From Sphingobacterium athyrii (GTDB lineage: Bacteria; Bacteroidota; Bacteroidia; Sphingobacteriales; Sphingobacteriaceae), in the NCBI RefSeq assembly GCF_003071065.1, contig NZ_QCXX01000004.1, positions 310,614 to 374,613 of the forward strand: a stretch of DNA of 64,000 nucleotides, in the 5' to 3' direction. Position numbers and translations under genes: made by a program. Each line of letters opens with the position of its first letter. The first letter of the stretch is position 1. The notes below the pieces were generated by a model. It was not told the origin of the DNA. It made no database searches and saw only the letters and a program-made list of their open reading frames with translations. Positions 52,887 through 60,835 of this stretch are shown here, one piece after another.

Positions 52887-54083
52887 ATGAAACAAAGACG
52901 AATTTACCCTTGGGTAATTTGCTTTATGCTACTTTTTAGTCTGGGGAGTTGCATAAAAGAGGAGGCTCTGAATATGGAAGCTGATATTGTTGGGGTTCGT
53001 GCGGAGGAAGATATTTTTCTATTAAATCCGGTAATTACGAATAATCAGGTAACTATTTATCTTCAGCCAAGTATTCACAATCTTGCAAAGTTGGATATGA
53101 AGTTTGATTTAACTCCGGGTGCTTCTATTGAACTATTGCAAGATTCTTTGGAAATGCCGGCTGGTGAAAAGGATGTTAATAAAGTCATAATAGATCAATT
53201 ATTGAAGAGCGGAGTATATTACAAAGTTATTTCACAAGATAAGCAGTTTGCAAAGAATTACCTCATTAAACTTGTTAAAACAGATGGCGGTTTTGTCCCT
53301 ACAGAATACGGATTTGAAGATATTTCTATTGACAAAGATGAGAAATATATCATTTTCTTTAATAAAATAGATGGCCAGGACTTTTATAACTGGGGTTCGG
53401 GAAATCCAAGTTTCTCACTTACGTTGAGTTTTGGAGGTGGAGTGAAAGAGCCAGAATCCTATCCGACGAAGACCACTACAGATGCTCATTCTGGAGCGAA
53501 AGCAGCCTTATTAGAAACAAAACTCACCGGATCTTTTGGCGCAATGTTTAAAAAACCAATCGCAGCAGGGAATCTATTTATAGGATCATTCGATACAGGT
53601 CCCGTATTGACAGACCCACTGTCTGCAACGCAATTTGGTCTTCCTTTCAATCAGATTCCTTTGGCTTTAGAAGGGTATTATAAATATGCTCCGGGAGCGA
53701 ATGTAACAGATGAAAATTTAAAACCTGTTAATATGAAGGATTCATGTGATATTTATGCGGTTTTCTATAATCGGAAAAAATTAATGGCTTCTGAACCAGA
53801 TCCTAAAAAAAGAGTATCCTATTTGACAGGGCATAATATTTTGAATGACCCGAGCATCATTGCTATCGCCCGACTTGAAAATGGAGGAGCAACAGGAGGT
53901 AATGGCTTTGTAAAGTTTGTTTTACCGTTTAAATACTCTGGTTCGGTAGTCGAATCTGATGTTACCAATTTGGATTACAGTATTGCTATAGTGATGTCGT
54001 CAAGTAAATATGGTGATAATTTTATCGGTGCTGTTGGTAGTAAGTTGATCGTGGATGATCTCAAAATTGTAACGAAGAAATAA
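52887..54083 (+). CDS. PCMD-domain lipoprotein (putative carbohydrate metabolism)
   Basis: 398 aa from the ATG at 52887; the frame is open to 52788, but the true start gives a signal peptide with lipobox LGSC (Cys22). A DUF5018-like N-terminal beta region (about 30-125: ITNNQVTIYLQPSIHNLAKL) precedes the PCMD domain (about 130-395), recognised by FEDISIDKDEKYIIF, NWGSGNPSFSL, KAALLETKLTGSFGAMFKKPIAAGNLFIGSF and LEGYYKYAPG. PCMD proteins are Bacteroidota surface proteins thought to bind or cut glycans. The next gene, a barrel, overlaps its stop codon, so the two form one unit. Confidence 0.88.
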   Translation: MKQRRIYPWVICFMLLFSLGSCIKEEALNMEADIVGVRAEEDIFLLNPVITNNQVTIYLQPSIHNLAKLDMKFDLTPGASIELLQDSLEMPAGEKDVNKVIIDQLLKSGVYYKVISQDKQFAKNYLIKLVKTDGGFVPTEYGFEDISIDKDEKYIIFFNKIDGQDFYNWGSGNPSFSLTLSFGGGVKEPESYPTKTTTDAHSGAKAALLETKLTGSFGAMFKKPIAAGNLFIGSFDTGPVLTDPLSATQFGLPFNQIPLALEGYYKYAPGANVTDENLKPVNMKDSCDIYAVFYNRKKLMASEPDPKKRVSYLTGHNILNDPSIIAIARLENGGATGGNGFVKFVLPFKYSGSVVESDVTNLDYSIAIVMSSSKYGDNFIGAVGSKLIVDDLKIVTKK

Positions 54084-54844
54084 TGAAAATTAGCATATAT
54101 ATAGTTTTATTAGTCGTAATGGCTTCTATCCCAGTTTTTATTAAAGCTCAGGAAATAGATAGTAGGGATGGTAAATTAGATGTTCAGGTGATGTTGGGTA
54201 CCAAGATCGGAGGAGCAGCTCCTTTATCCTTGCCGAGAGAAATTCGGAAGATTAAAAGTTACAGCCCCAACGTTCCATTTTTTGTGGGTGCTAAAGCGAA
54301 TTATCATATTGATTCCAAATGGGGAGTTGCACTAGGCCTTACTTTTGAGGGCAAAGGAATGGATACTAAAGCGGCAGTAAAGGGATATAAAACAACCTTT
54401 AATGCCGTTAATGATTCAAAAGATGAATTGAGAGGGTATTACACAGGGGATATAACCACTAAAGTACATAATCTTTATCTTTCTGTACCTATTCAGGCAA
54501 CCTACCAGCTTTCAAACCGTTGGAATGTCCAAGCTGGCCCATATATTTCTTTTGCTGTAAAAAAGGAGTTCTACGGAGAAGCTTATAATGGCTATCTACG
54601 GCATGAACAACCTACTGGTGACAAGATTATTGTCGACAATGCCGATTATGATTTTAAAGAAAGTGTACGTAATATTGATATTGGACTAAGCTTGGGCACT
54701 CAATATAAGGTCAATGGTAAATTTTTTGCACTTGCTCAACTTGACTATGGTTTCAATAATATTATGAAGACTGGTTTTGAAAGTATCAGTTTTGGATTAC
54801 ACAATATCTTTATGAACGTAGGAGTCGGTTATAGATTGAAATAA
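54083..54844 (+). CDS. Outer-membrane beta-barrel protein (PorT/porin-like)
   Basis: 253 aa. Signal peptide (1-22, cleavage after FIKAQ); an outer-membrane barrel with alternating strands, e.g. VMLGTKIGGAAP, KWGVALGLTFEGKGMDTKA, NLYLSVPIQATYQLSNRWNVQAGPYISFA in two stretches, and C-terminal LHNIFMNVGVGYRLK. Its ATG overlaps the PCMD lipoprotein stop (TAATG), so translation is coupled and the pair probably acts together at the outer membrane. Terminator at 54855-54886. Confidence 0.88.
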   Translation: MKISIYIVLLVVMASIPVFIKAQEIDSRDGKLDVQVMLGTKIGGAAPLSLPREIRKIKSYSPNVPFFVGAKANYHIDSKWGVALGLTFEGKGMDTKAAVKGYKTTFNAVNDSKDELRGYYTGDITTKVHNLYLSVPIQATYQLSNRWNVQAGPYISFAVKKEFYGEAYNGYLRHEQPTGDKIIVDNADYDFKESVRNIDIGLSLGTQYKVNGKFFALAQLDYGFNNIMKTGFESISFGLHNIFMNVGVGYRLK

Positions 54845-54854
54845 TTTATTGTAC

Positions 54855-54886
54855 AAAAAAAGCAGATCATCCGATCTGCTTTTTTT
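54855..54886 (+). terminator. Rho-independent terminator after the PCMD-barrel operon
   Basis: AAAAAAAGCAGATC pairs with GATCTGCTTTTTTT around a four-base loop; works in both directions and may also serve the oxygenase gene ending at 54922. Confidence 0.9.
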
Positions 54887-54921
54887 ATAATAACATCCAG
54901 CATGAATGGATTTAGCTTGCC

Positions 54922-55884
54922 TTACATTTTCAAACCGATTTCTCTTAATCTTTCATCTAGATATTCACCTGCGGTATAGTCTTCATAGGCCTTTGGATGA
55001 GCTGCGTCGATGCAAGATTCCAATGAGGCCAAGCTCATCGAAGATTTTGGATGTAAAAAGAACGGAATGGAAAAGCGGGAAGTGCCCATTTTTTCACGAG
55101 GAGGATTAACAACGCGGTGAGTTGTTGATTTAAGTTTGTTGTTGGTCAAACGCTGCAACATGTCGCCTACGTTAATGACGATATCCTCTCCCTTTGCTTT
55201 GATCGGAAACCATTCGCCATCTTTTGTCAAAACTTCCAGTCCATCTGCGCTAGCACCGATTAATAGTGTAATCAGGTTGATATCTTCATGCGCACCTGCA
55301 CGTACAGCGTCAGGAGCCAATGCATCAGGATCCGTAATTGGGAAATAATGGATCGCACGCAAGATAGAGTTGCCATTGATTACAAATTTCTCAAAATAAT
55401 TTTCTTCAAGATCTAGGTAAGTCGCGATTGCTTTTAGTAATTCACGCCCTGTGTCTTCTAGTTTTTTATAAACTTCAGCTGTTACGCCATTAAAACGAGG
55501 TATTTCTTCCACTTGTGGATTGTCTGGGAAGTCCGCTTTTGAATACTCTTCACCAACGATCGTCTGACCACGTTGCCAGAATTCTTTTAGATCTGGAGTT
55601 TTTGCATCTTTCGCTTTTTCTCTTCCCTTAGCCGTGTATCCACGTTGGCCTGCAAGCTCAGGAAATTCATACTTTTCTTTTATCTCTGTTGGTAAACCAA
55701 AGAATTCCGGAACGACCTGATATAATTCCTCAATTAATTCTTTTGATAAACCATGATTTGCAATCGTTACAAAGCCCGTTTCGTTAAAAGCCTTGCCAAT
55801 ATCTTGAATAAATTGATTTCGTTGTTCTTGGGTTCCTTGTGTATAATGCAACAAGTCCAAGCGTGGTATGTTTACTAAAGCCAT
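54922..55884 (-). CDS. 2-Oxoglutarate/Fe(II)-dependent oxygenase, isopenicillin-N-synthase family
   Basis: 320 aa. N-terminal DIOX_N part (IPRLDLLHYTQGTQEQRNQF, then ETGFVTIANHGLSKELI) and the C-terminal jelly roll with the iron triad His199-x-Asp201 (GAHEDINLITLLIG), His256 (THRVVNPPREK) and the 2-oxoglutarate Arg270 in TSRFSIPFFLHP. Members oxidise small molecules; the substrate here is unknown and no biosynthetic cluster surrounds it. A -7 box (minus strand TAAATTTG, 55908-55915) lies 24 bp upstream. Confidence 0.92.
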   Translation of the reverse strand: MALVNIPRLDLLHYTQGTQEQRNQFIQDIGKAFNETGFVTIANHGLSKELIEELYQVVPEFFGLPTEIKEKYEFPELAGQRGYTAKGREKAKDAKTPDLKEFWQRGQTIVGEEYSKADFPDNPQVEEIPRFNGVTAEVYKKLEDTGRELLKAIATYLDLEENYFEKFVINGNSILRAIHYFPITDPDALAPDAVRAGAHEDINLITLLIGASADGLEVLTKDGEWFPIKAKGEDIVINVGDMLQRLTNNKLKSTTHRVVNPPREKMGTSRFSIPFFLHPKSSMSLASLESCIDAAHPKAYEDYTAGEYLDERLREIGLKM

Positions 55885-55907
55885 ACGGTGTCGATATTTG
55901 TTTAGGA

Positions 55908-55915
55908 CAAATTTA
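55908..55915 (-). promoter_or_regulatory. Probable -7 box of the oxygenase gene
   Basis: Minus strand TAAATTTG (TAnnTTTG match) 24 bp before the start codon; -33 element unclear. Confidence 0.4.
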
Positions 55916-56092
55916 ACGCAATTAATTTTGAATATTGCACATTGGCTGTTAATAAAAGTTTTGCGTTTTACTTTATTTAACTGGATTTCAGTTGTTAAAA
56001 GTTTTCCACATTTCGATTTTGGTCATAAAAAAGCAAGAAAAGTGATTCTAGAAAGATGAGGACAGGGAATTAACAAAATTTGCATTTTCAAG

Positions 56093-56124
56093 TTTGTTAT
56101 TCTAATTCTTAACTATTATATTTG
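56093..56124 (+). promoter_or_regulatory. Bacteroidota-type promoter of the MarR-fad operon
   Basis: TTTG at 56093-56096, 20-bp spacer, TATATTTG at 56117-56124. Transcription would start near 56131, which rules out the in-frame TTG at 56122 as start and supports the ATG at 56164. Confidence 0.65.
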
Positions 56125-56163
56125 TTATGCAGGCATAATAATAAAATCGCTTGTGAATACGCT

Positions 56164-56604
56164 ATGAACCAAAATCAGACAATCGACTATTTTTTAAAAA
56201 CAGGTTGGCAGACAATCGCCAATAAATATAATCAAATTGCTTCACAGTATGGTTTTACCCAAGCAGCGGGTTATATTTTAATCAATATCCATAAAGAGGG
56301 TACGCCTGTTTCTCAGATTGCGAATTTGACCGGGGTCAAAACAACTAGTTTGTCCCGGGTGTTGAATAATTTAGAGTCCTTGGGATTTATCTACCGAGAG
56401 ACCAGTACAACGGATAAACGCTCTGTCAAAGTATACCTGACAGAGTTAGGGCGCGAGAAGAGAAGGATTGCGAAAGATGTGGTGCGCAATTTTAACCAGT
56501 ATCTCGCTGAGAATTTTTCGGAAAATGAACGTGATCAATTAATTGCTTCTCTGGCTAAGCTCAATGAGTTGGCAACCAATTATAAGGAAGAAGTAATTGT
56601 GTAG
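56164..56604 (+). CDS. MarR-family transcriptional regulator
   Basis: 146 aa from the ATG at 56164. Winged helix: the recognition helix region is GTPVSQIANLTGVKTTSLSRVLNNLESLGF, here seen as PVSQIANLTGVKTTSLSRVL, followed by the wing ETSTTDKRSVKVYLTELG with the conserved Asp-Lys-Arg. It opens the beta-oxidation operon and is 40 bp before the hydroxyacyl-CoA dehydrogenase start, so control of these genes, perhaps by an acyl-CoA ligand, is a fair inference. Confidence 0.92.
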   Translation: MNQNQTIDYFLKTGWQTIANKYNQIASQYGFTQAAGYILINIHKEGTPVSQIANLTGVKTTSLSRVLNNLESLGFIYRETSTTDKRSVKVYLTELGREKRRIAKDVVRNFNQYLAENFSENERDQLIASLAKLNELATNYKEEVIV

Positions 56605-56644
56605 AAGTTAAACCAAATGTACGGATGTGCATGATAAATATGTT

Positions 56645-59074
56645 ATGATGAACAGAAATATTAGAAAAGTGGCAGTTCTCGGTTCGGGTGTTATGGGCTC
56701 GCGAATTGCTTGTCATTTTGCTAACATTGGTGTCGAAGTCCTGTTGCTGGATATTGTTCCCCGTGAACTGCTGCCTGCAGAACAAGCAAAAGGTCTAACG
56801 TTGGAGAGTAAGACCGTTCGGGATCGAATTGTCAATACTTCGTTAGAAACAGCTTTAAAGACAAATCCTTCACCAATTTACAGCAAATCATTTGTAAAAC
56901 GTATCAAAACAGGCAATTTTGAGGATAACCTCAAAGATATTGCTCAGGCCGACTGGATTATTGAGGTTGTTGTAGAACGCTTAGATATTAAGAAGTCTGT
57001 TTTTGATCGTGTCGAACAGTTCCGTAAACCGGGTACATTGATTACTTCCAATACTTCTGGTATTCCTATTCATCTCATGACTGAGGGGCGTAGTGAAGAC
57101 TTTAAAGATCATTTCTGTGGCACACACTTTTTCAACCCACCACGTTATCTACCTTTGTTGGAAATAATTCCTACACCGCACACAAAGCCAGAAGTTGTTG
57201 ATTTTGTCCTTCATTTCGGAGATAAGATGTTGGGTAAAACGGTTGTTCTTTGTAAGGATACACCCGCATTTATCGGTAACCGGATCGGTGTTTATTCGAT
57301 GCTTGCTGTGACTCATCTGGTAGAACCTTTAGGCCTGACAGTTGAGGAAGTGGATAAATATACGGGTCCGGCAATGGGGCATCCAAAATCGGCTACTTTC
57401 CGTACCGCGGATGTTGTCGGTCTCGATACCTTGGTTAATGTTGCTAACGGTCTGGCGCAGAATGCGCCTGATGACGAGGCAAAAGGTGTCTTCCAGCTTC
57501 CGGCCTTTATCGGTAAGATGGTTGAAAACAAGTGGCTCGGGGAAAAGACAAAAAAGGGATTTTATGAAAAGGTAAAAGCTGCTGATGGTAATTCTGAAAT
57601 TCTTTCGCTTGATCTTAAAACACTCACATTTGGTTCCCAGCAAAAAGTTAAGTCTTCAACTTTAGAGGCGACCAAGCCAGTTGAAGATATCCGTAAACGG
57701 ATGAAAGTCTATGAACAAGGAACAGACAAGGCAGCGGAGCTCTTCCGTGCTATGCATTATCCTTTATTTGAATATGTTTCACGCCGTGTTCCTGAAATCA
57801 CAGATGATTTCTTCCGTATAGATGATGCCATGCGCGCTGGATTTGGCTGGGAATTGGGGCCATTTGAAGTCTGGGATGCTTTGGGGGTTCGCGAGACATT
57901 GGCTAAGATCAAGGCCGAAGAGAAGCGTTTGCCCGGTCAAGATGGCGAAGTGGCATCCTGGGTGCATGAAATGTTGGATTCAGGACATGAATCTTTCTAT
58001 AAAATAGAAAATGGTGTTCGCTATTACTATGATATCGCATCCAAATCCTATAAACCTATTCCTGGAACCGAAGATTTAATTGTATTGGATCATATCCGTG
58101 AAAGCAAAACCATCTGGAAAAATACAGGTGTTTCTATTATTGATCTCGGTGATGGAATCATCAATTGCGAGTTCCATACCAAGATGAATACGATCGGTGG
58201 TGATGTGATTCAGGGATTGAATAAAGCGATAGATCTTGCTGAAAAAGAATACCGAGGATTAGTTGTTTCCAATGATGGGAAGAATTTTTCTGCAGGAGCG
58301 AATATCGGCATGATATTCATGATGGCCGTAGAACAGGATTTTGATGAACTAAATATGGCTGTTCGAGCCTTTCAAAATACATCCATGCGCTTGCGTTATT
58401 CATCGATTCCAGTTGTCGTAGCACCGTTTCAGATGACCTTAGGCGGTGGCTGTGAATTTTCAATGCATGCAGATTTTGTGCAGGCTCATGCCGAAACCTA
58501 CATGGGCTTAGTGGAACTGGGCGTAGGTGTTATCCCAGGTGGTGGCGGAACTAAGGAATTTGCATTGCGTGCTTCCGAAGAATTTAAAGATGACCAGATC
58601 GTTCAGAATACATTAAAAGATAAATTCCTGACCATTGGTCAGGCGAAAGTATCAACCTCGGCTTATGAGGCCTACGAATTGGGCTACTTGCAGAAAGATA
58701 AATTTGCCATCACGATGAACCGTGCCCGCCTACTTGCCGATGCAAAGGCAAAAGCATTGGAGCTGGCCGATGAAGGATATGTGCAACCGGCACCACGCAA
58801 CGATATAAAAGTGTTGGGCAATCAAGGTTTAGGTATCGTATATGTAGGTGCATCTTCGATGCGTGAAGGAAATTATATCTCGGACTATGACCGAAAGATC
58901 TCGGAAAAATTGGGTTGGGTGATGTGTGGTGGCAATCTGTCATCGCCAACGGAAGTATCTGAACAATATTTGTTGGATCTTGAGCGCAAAACATTCCTCG
59001 AACTCTGTGCTGAACGTAAAACACTTGAAAGAATTCAGTATATGTTGACAAAAGGAAAACCTTTACGGAATTAG
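56645..59074 (+). CDS. fadN: 3-Hydroxyacyl-CoA dehydrogenase / enoyl-CoA hydratase, FadN-like
   Basis: Two steps of fatty-acid beta-oxidation. 809 aa from the ATG at 56645 (GTG at 56627 also in frame). Domain order: NAD-binding HADH first (VAVLGSGVMGSRIACHFANIG, then SNTSGIPIHLM, CGTHFFNPPRYLPLLEIIP), HADH C-domains, and the hydratase last (SNDGKNFSAGANIGMIFMMA, LGGGCEFSMHADFVQAHAE, GLVELGVGVIPGGGGTKE). That order, dehydrogenase before hydratase, is Bacillus FadN, the reverse of E. coli FadB. Gene order with thiolase and acyl-CoA dehydrogenase also equals fadN-fadA-fadE. Its TAG stop is part of the left heptamer array. Confidence 0.94.
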   Translation: MMNRNIRKVAVLGSGVMGSRIACHFANIGVEVLLLDIVPRELLPAEQAKGLTLESKTVRDRIVNTSLETALKTNPSPIYSKSFVKRIKTGNFEDNLKDIAQADWIIEVVVERLDIKKSVFDRVEQFRKPGTLITSNTSGIPIHLMTEGRSEDFKDHFCGTHFFNPPRYLPLLEIIPTPHTKPEVVDFVLHFGDKMLGKTVVLCKDTPAFIGNRIGVYSMLAVTHLVEPLGLTVEEVDKYTGPAMGHPKSATFRTADVVGLDTLVNVANGLAQNAPDDEAKGVFQLPAFIGKMVENKWLGEKTKKGFYEKVKAADGNSEILSLDLKTLTFGSQQKVKSSTLEATKPVEDIRKRMKVYEQGTDKAAELFRAMHYPLFEYVSRRVPEITDDFFRIDDAMRAGFGWELGPFEVWDALGVRETLAKIKAEEKRLPGQDGEVASWVHEMLDSGHESFYKIENGVRYYYDIASKSYKPIPGTEDLIVLDHIRESKTIWKNTGVSIIDLGDGIINCEFHTKMNTIGGDVIQGLNKAIDLAEKEYRGLVVSNDGKNFSAGANIGMIFMMAVEQDFDELNMAVRAFQNTSMRLRYSSIPVVVAPFQMTLGGGCEFSMHADFVQAHAETYMGLVELGVGVIPGGGGTKEFALRASEEFKDDQIVQNTLKDKFLTIGQAKVSTSAYEAYELGYLQKDKFAITMNRARLLADAKAKALELADEGYVQPAPRNDIKVLGNQGLGIVYVGASSMREGNYISDYDRKISEKLGWVMCGGNLSSPTEVSEQYLLDLERKTFLELCAERKTLERIQYMLTKGKPLRN

Positions 59075-59112
59075 ATTGTAGATGTGAGCTATTAGATTTG
59101 AGATAAGAGATT
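59071..59112 (+). repeat. Left heptamer array of the four-helix-bundle element (six 7-bp units)
   Basis: In 7-bp register: TTAGATT, GTAGATG, TGAGCTA, TTAGATT, TGAGATA, AGAGATT, then the ATG of the four-helix gene. Rewritten in another frame the unit is ATTTGAG-like. The fadN-like stop codon (TAG, 59072-59074) is inside the first unit. Inverted with respect to the right array; AGATGTGAG (59080-59088) is a perfect inverted copy of 59505-59513. Confidence 0.85.
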
Positions 59113-59472
59113 ATGCATGCTTTAAAAGAATTGAAAGTTTGGCAAAGAGCAATAGAATTATCCACAGCGGTATATACAGCTGTTGTAGATTTTCCAATGG
59201 ATGAAAAATATGGGCTTACATCTCAAATTAAACGTTCGGTTGTGTCTATTGCATCTAATATTGCTGAAGGAGCAGGGAGAAATACGAAAAATGAATTTGT
59301 TCATTTTCTCGGTATCGCAAATGGATCTTCTTTCGAGTTGCAGACTCAGCTAATTATAGCTCATAACCTGAATTTAATAGATAAGGATAAAGTAGAACAA
59401 TTGTGTTCTCATATAGATGAGATTCAAAAGATGATTTTTGGATTTCTTAAAAATTTAAAAACTAATATGTGA
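59113..59472 (+). CDS. Four-helix-bundle protein (23S rRNA intervening-sequence protein family)
   Basis: 119 aa, typical length. Opens HALKELKVWQRAIELSTAVY (the family start xFxxLxVWQxAxxL), then MDEKYGLTSQIKRSVVSIAS, NIAEGAGRNTKNEFVHFLGIA and SSFELQTQLIIAHNLNLI, all diagnostic. Relatives lie inside intervening sequences of 23S rRNA genes, and one (Avd) is the accessory protein of diversity-generating retroelements; most stand-alone copies have no known function. No reverse transcriptase or variable repeat is present here. It interrupts the fadN-fadA order and is flanked by inverted 42-bp heptamer arrays, so it looks like cargo of a small insertion. Confidence 0.93.
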   Translation: MHALKELKVWQRAIELSTAVYTAVVDFPMDEKYGLTSQIKRSVVSIASNIAEGAGRNTKNEFVHFLGIANGSSFELQTQLIIAHNLNLIDKDKVEQLCSHIDEIQKMIFGFLKNLKTNM

Positions 59473-59481
59473 CATTGGAAT

Positions 59482-59523
59482 ATCTCAAATCTCATATCTC
59501 CGATCTCACATCTTAATACTCAA
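59482..59523 (+). repeat. Right heptamer array of the four-helix-bundle element (six 7-bp units)
   Basis: ATCTCAA, ATCTCAT, ATCTCCG, ATCTCAC, ATCTTAA, TACTCAA in exact register, ending 3 bp before the thiolase ATG (59527). Inverted relative to the left array; 25 of 32 positions pair in the best ungapped alignment. Confidence 0.88.
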
Positions 59524-59526
59524 ATA

Positions 59527-60702
59527 ATGGAAGCATACATAGTAGCAGGATTTCGTACAGCAGTAGGTAAAGCGCCTCGAGGAGGGTTTCGCTTTATGCG
59601 GGCTGATGATTTAGCATCAGATGTAATTAAACATCTCGTGTCCACTGTGCCGAATTTAAATAAAGAAGATATAGATGATGTCATTGTGGGTAATGCGATG
59701 CCTGAGGCGGAGCAGGGGCTTAATATGGCACGTTTTATTTCCCTAATGGGTTTAGATACCGATAAAGTGCCTGGCGTTACCGTTAATAGGTATTGCGCAT
59801 CTGGATTGGAAACGATCGCCACGGCGGTTGCAAAGATCAAAACCGGTATGGCTGATGTCATTATCGCCGGTGGAGTTGAAGTGATGTCCGGAATGCCTTT
59901 CGGAGGCTGGAAAATTGTTCCCAACCCTGTCGTTGCCAAAGAGCATCCCGATTGGTATTGGGGTATGGGGCTCACAGCGGAGGCTGTAGCGAAAGATTAT
60001 AATGTCTCCCGTGAAGATCAAGATGCCTTTGCACTGAAGTCTAATCAAAAGGCTGTTGCCGCTATTAAAAATGGTCATCTTAAAGATGGTATTGTGCCGA
60101 TTACAGTCAAAGAGAACTATCTGAAGGACGGTAAGATAGCGACTCGTGAATATGTTGTAGATACCGATGAAGGGCCTCGTGCAGATACCTCCCTGGAAGC
60201 TCTGGGTAAGTTGAAGCCTGTATTTGCGGCCAATGGTTCGGTGACAGCAGGAAACTCCTCACAGACATCGGATGGCGCAGCATTTGTGCTGGTGATGTCA
60301 GAGGCTAAAGTGAAGGAACTGGGTGTTAAGCCCATTGCCAAGCTGGTCAGTTTTGCTGTTGCAGGCGTACCGCCACGAATTATGGGAATAGGGCCCATCT
60401 ATGCAATACCTAAAGCTTTGGAACGGGCTGGGCTTAAAAAAGAAGATATCGATTTGTTCGAATTGAATGAAGCTTTTGCTTCACAGTCTTTGGCCGTTAT
60501 TCGTGAACTGGAACTTGATGAAGAAAAGGTCAATGTCAATGGTGGAGCGATAGCATTGGGGCATCCGCTAGGCTGTACAGGAGCGAAGCTGACCGTGCAG
60601 GTTTTGCATGAATTGAAACGTCGTGGCAAAAAATATGGTATGGTGACGATGTGTGTGGGAACTGGTCAAGGAGCGGCCGGTATCTTTGAACTATTAGACT
60701 AA
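59527..60702 (+). CDS. fadA: Acetyl-CoA C-acyltransferase (3-ketoacyl-CoA thiolase)
   Basis: Last beta-oxidation step: thiolytic release of acetyl-CoA. 391 aa. Nucleophile Cys90 in VTVNRYCASGLETIA; ELNEAFASQSLAV; the catalytic His in GGAIALGHPLGCTGAKL and the second Cys in MVTMCVGTGQGAAGIFE. Second enzyme of the operon, 52 bp behind the four-helix-bundle gene stop and right after the right heptamer array, so its leader is composed of that repeat. Confidence 0.96.
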   Translation: MEAYIVAGFRTAVGKAPRGGFRFMRADDLASDVIKHLVSTVPNLNKEDIDDVIVGNAMPEAEQGLNMARFISLMGLDTDKVPGVTVNRYCASGLETIATAVAKIKTGMADVIIAGGVEVMSGMPFGGWKIVPNPVVAKEHPDWYWGMGLTAEAVAKDYNVSREDQDAFALKSNQKAVAAIKNGHLKDGIVPITVKENYLKDGKIATREYVVDTDEGPRADTSLEALGKLKPVFAANGSVTAGNSSQTSDGAAFVLVMSEAKVKELGVKPIAKLVSFAVAGVPPRIMGIGPIYAIPKALERAGLKKEDIDLFELNEAFASQSLAVIRELELDEEKVNVNGGAIALGHPLGCTGAKLTVQVLHELKRRGKKYGMVTMCVGTGQGAAGIFELLD

Positions 60703-60816
60703 GTTCGGACACTAAAAATAACAGTATAAACCATTTTATTTGCTAATCTCATAGCAGATAAAAATATTCAAAATATTGTGTAAACCTGGGTGGTCAAAAG
60801 ACTACTCAAGGGTTGC

Positions 60817-60832
60817 ACCTCAAATCTAAAAA
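60817..60832 (+). repeat. Weak heptamer trace before the acyl-CoA dehydrogenase gene
   Basis: ACCTCAA, ATCTAAA, then AAACA and the ATG; resembles the end of the array before exonuclease III (ATCTAAA, CA, ATG). Two units only, so chance is possible. Confidence 0.25.
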
Positions 60833-60835
60833 ACA

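Noticed and set aside
59113..59472. Four-helix-bundle gene as an Avd protein of a diversity-generating retroelement
   Set aside because: No reverse transcriptase, template repeat or variable repeat in the neighbourhood.
59071..59523. Heptamer arrays as a CRISPR
   Set aside because: Units are 7 bp, directly adjacent without spacers, and no cas genes occur.
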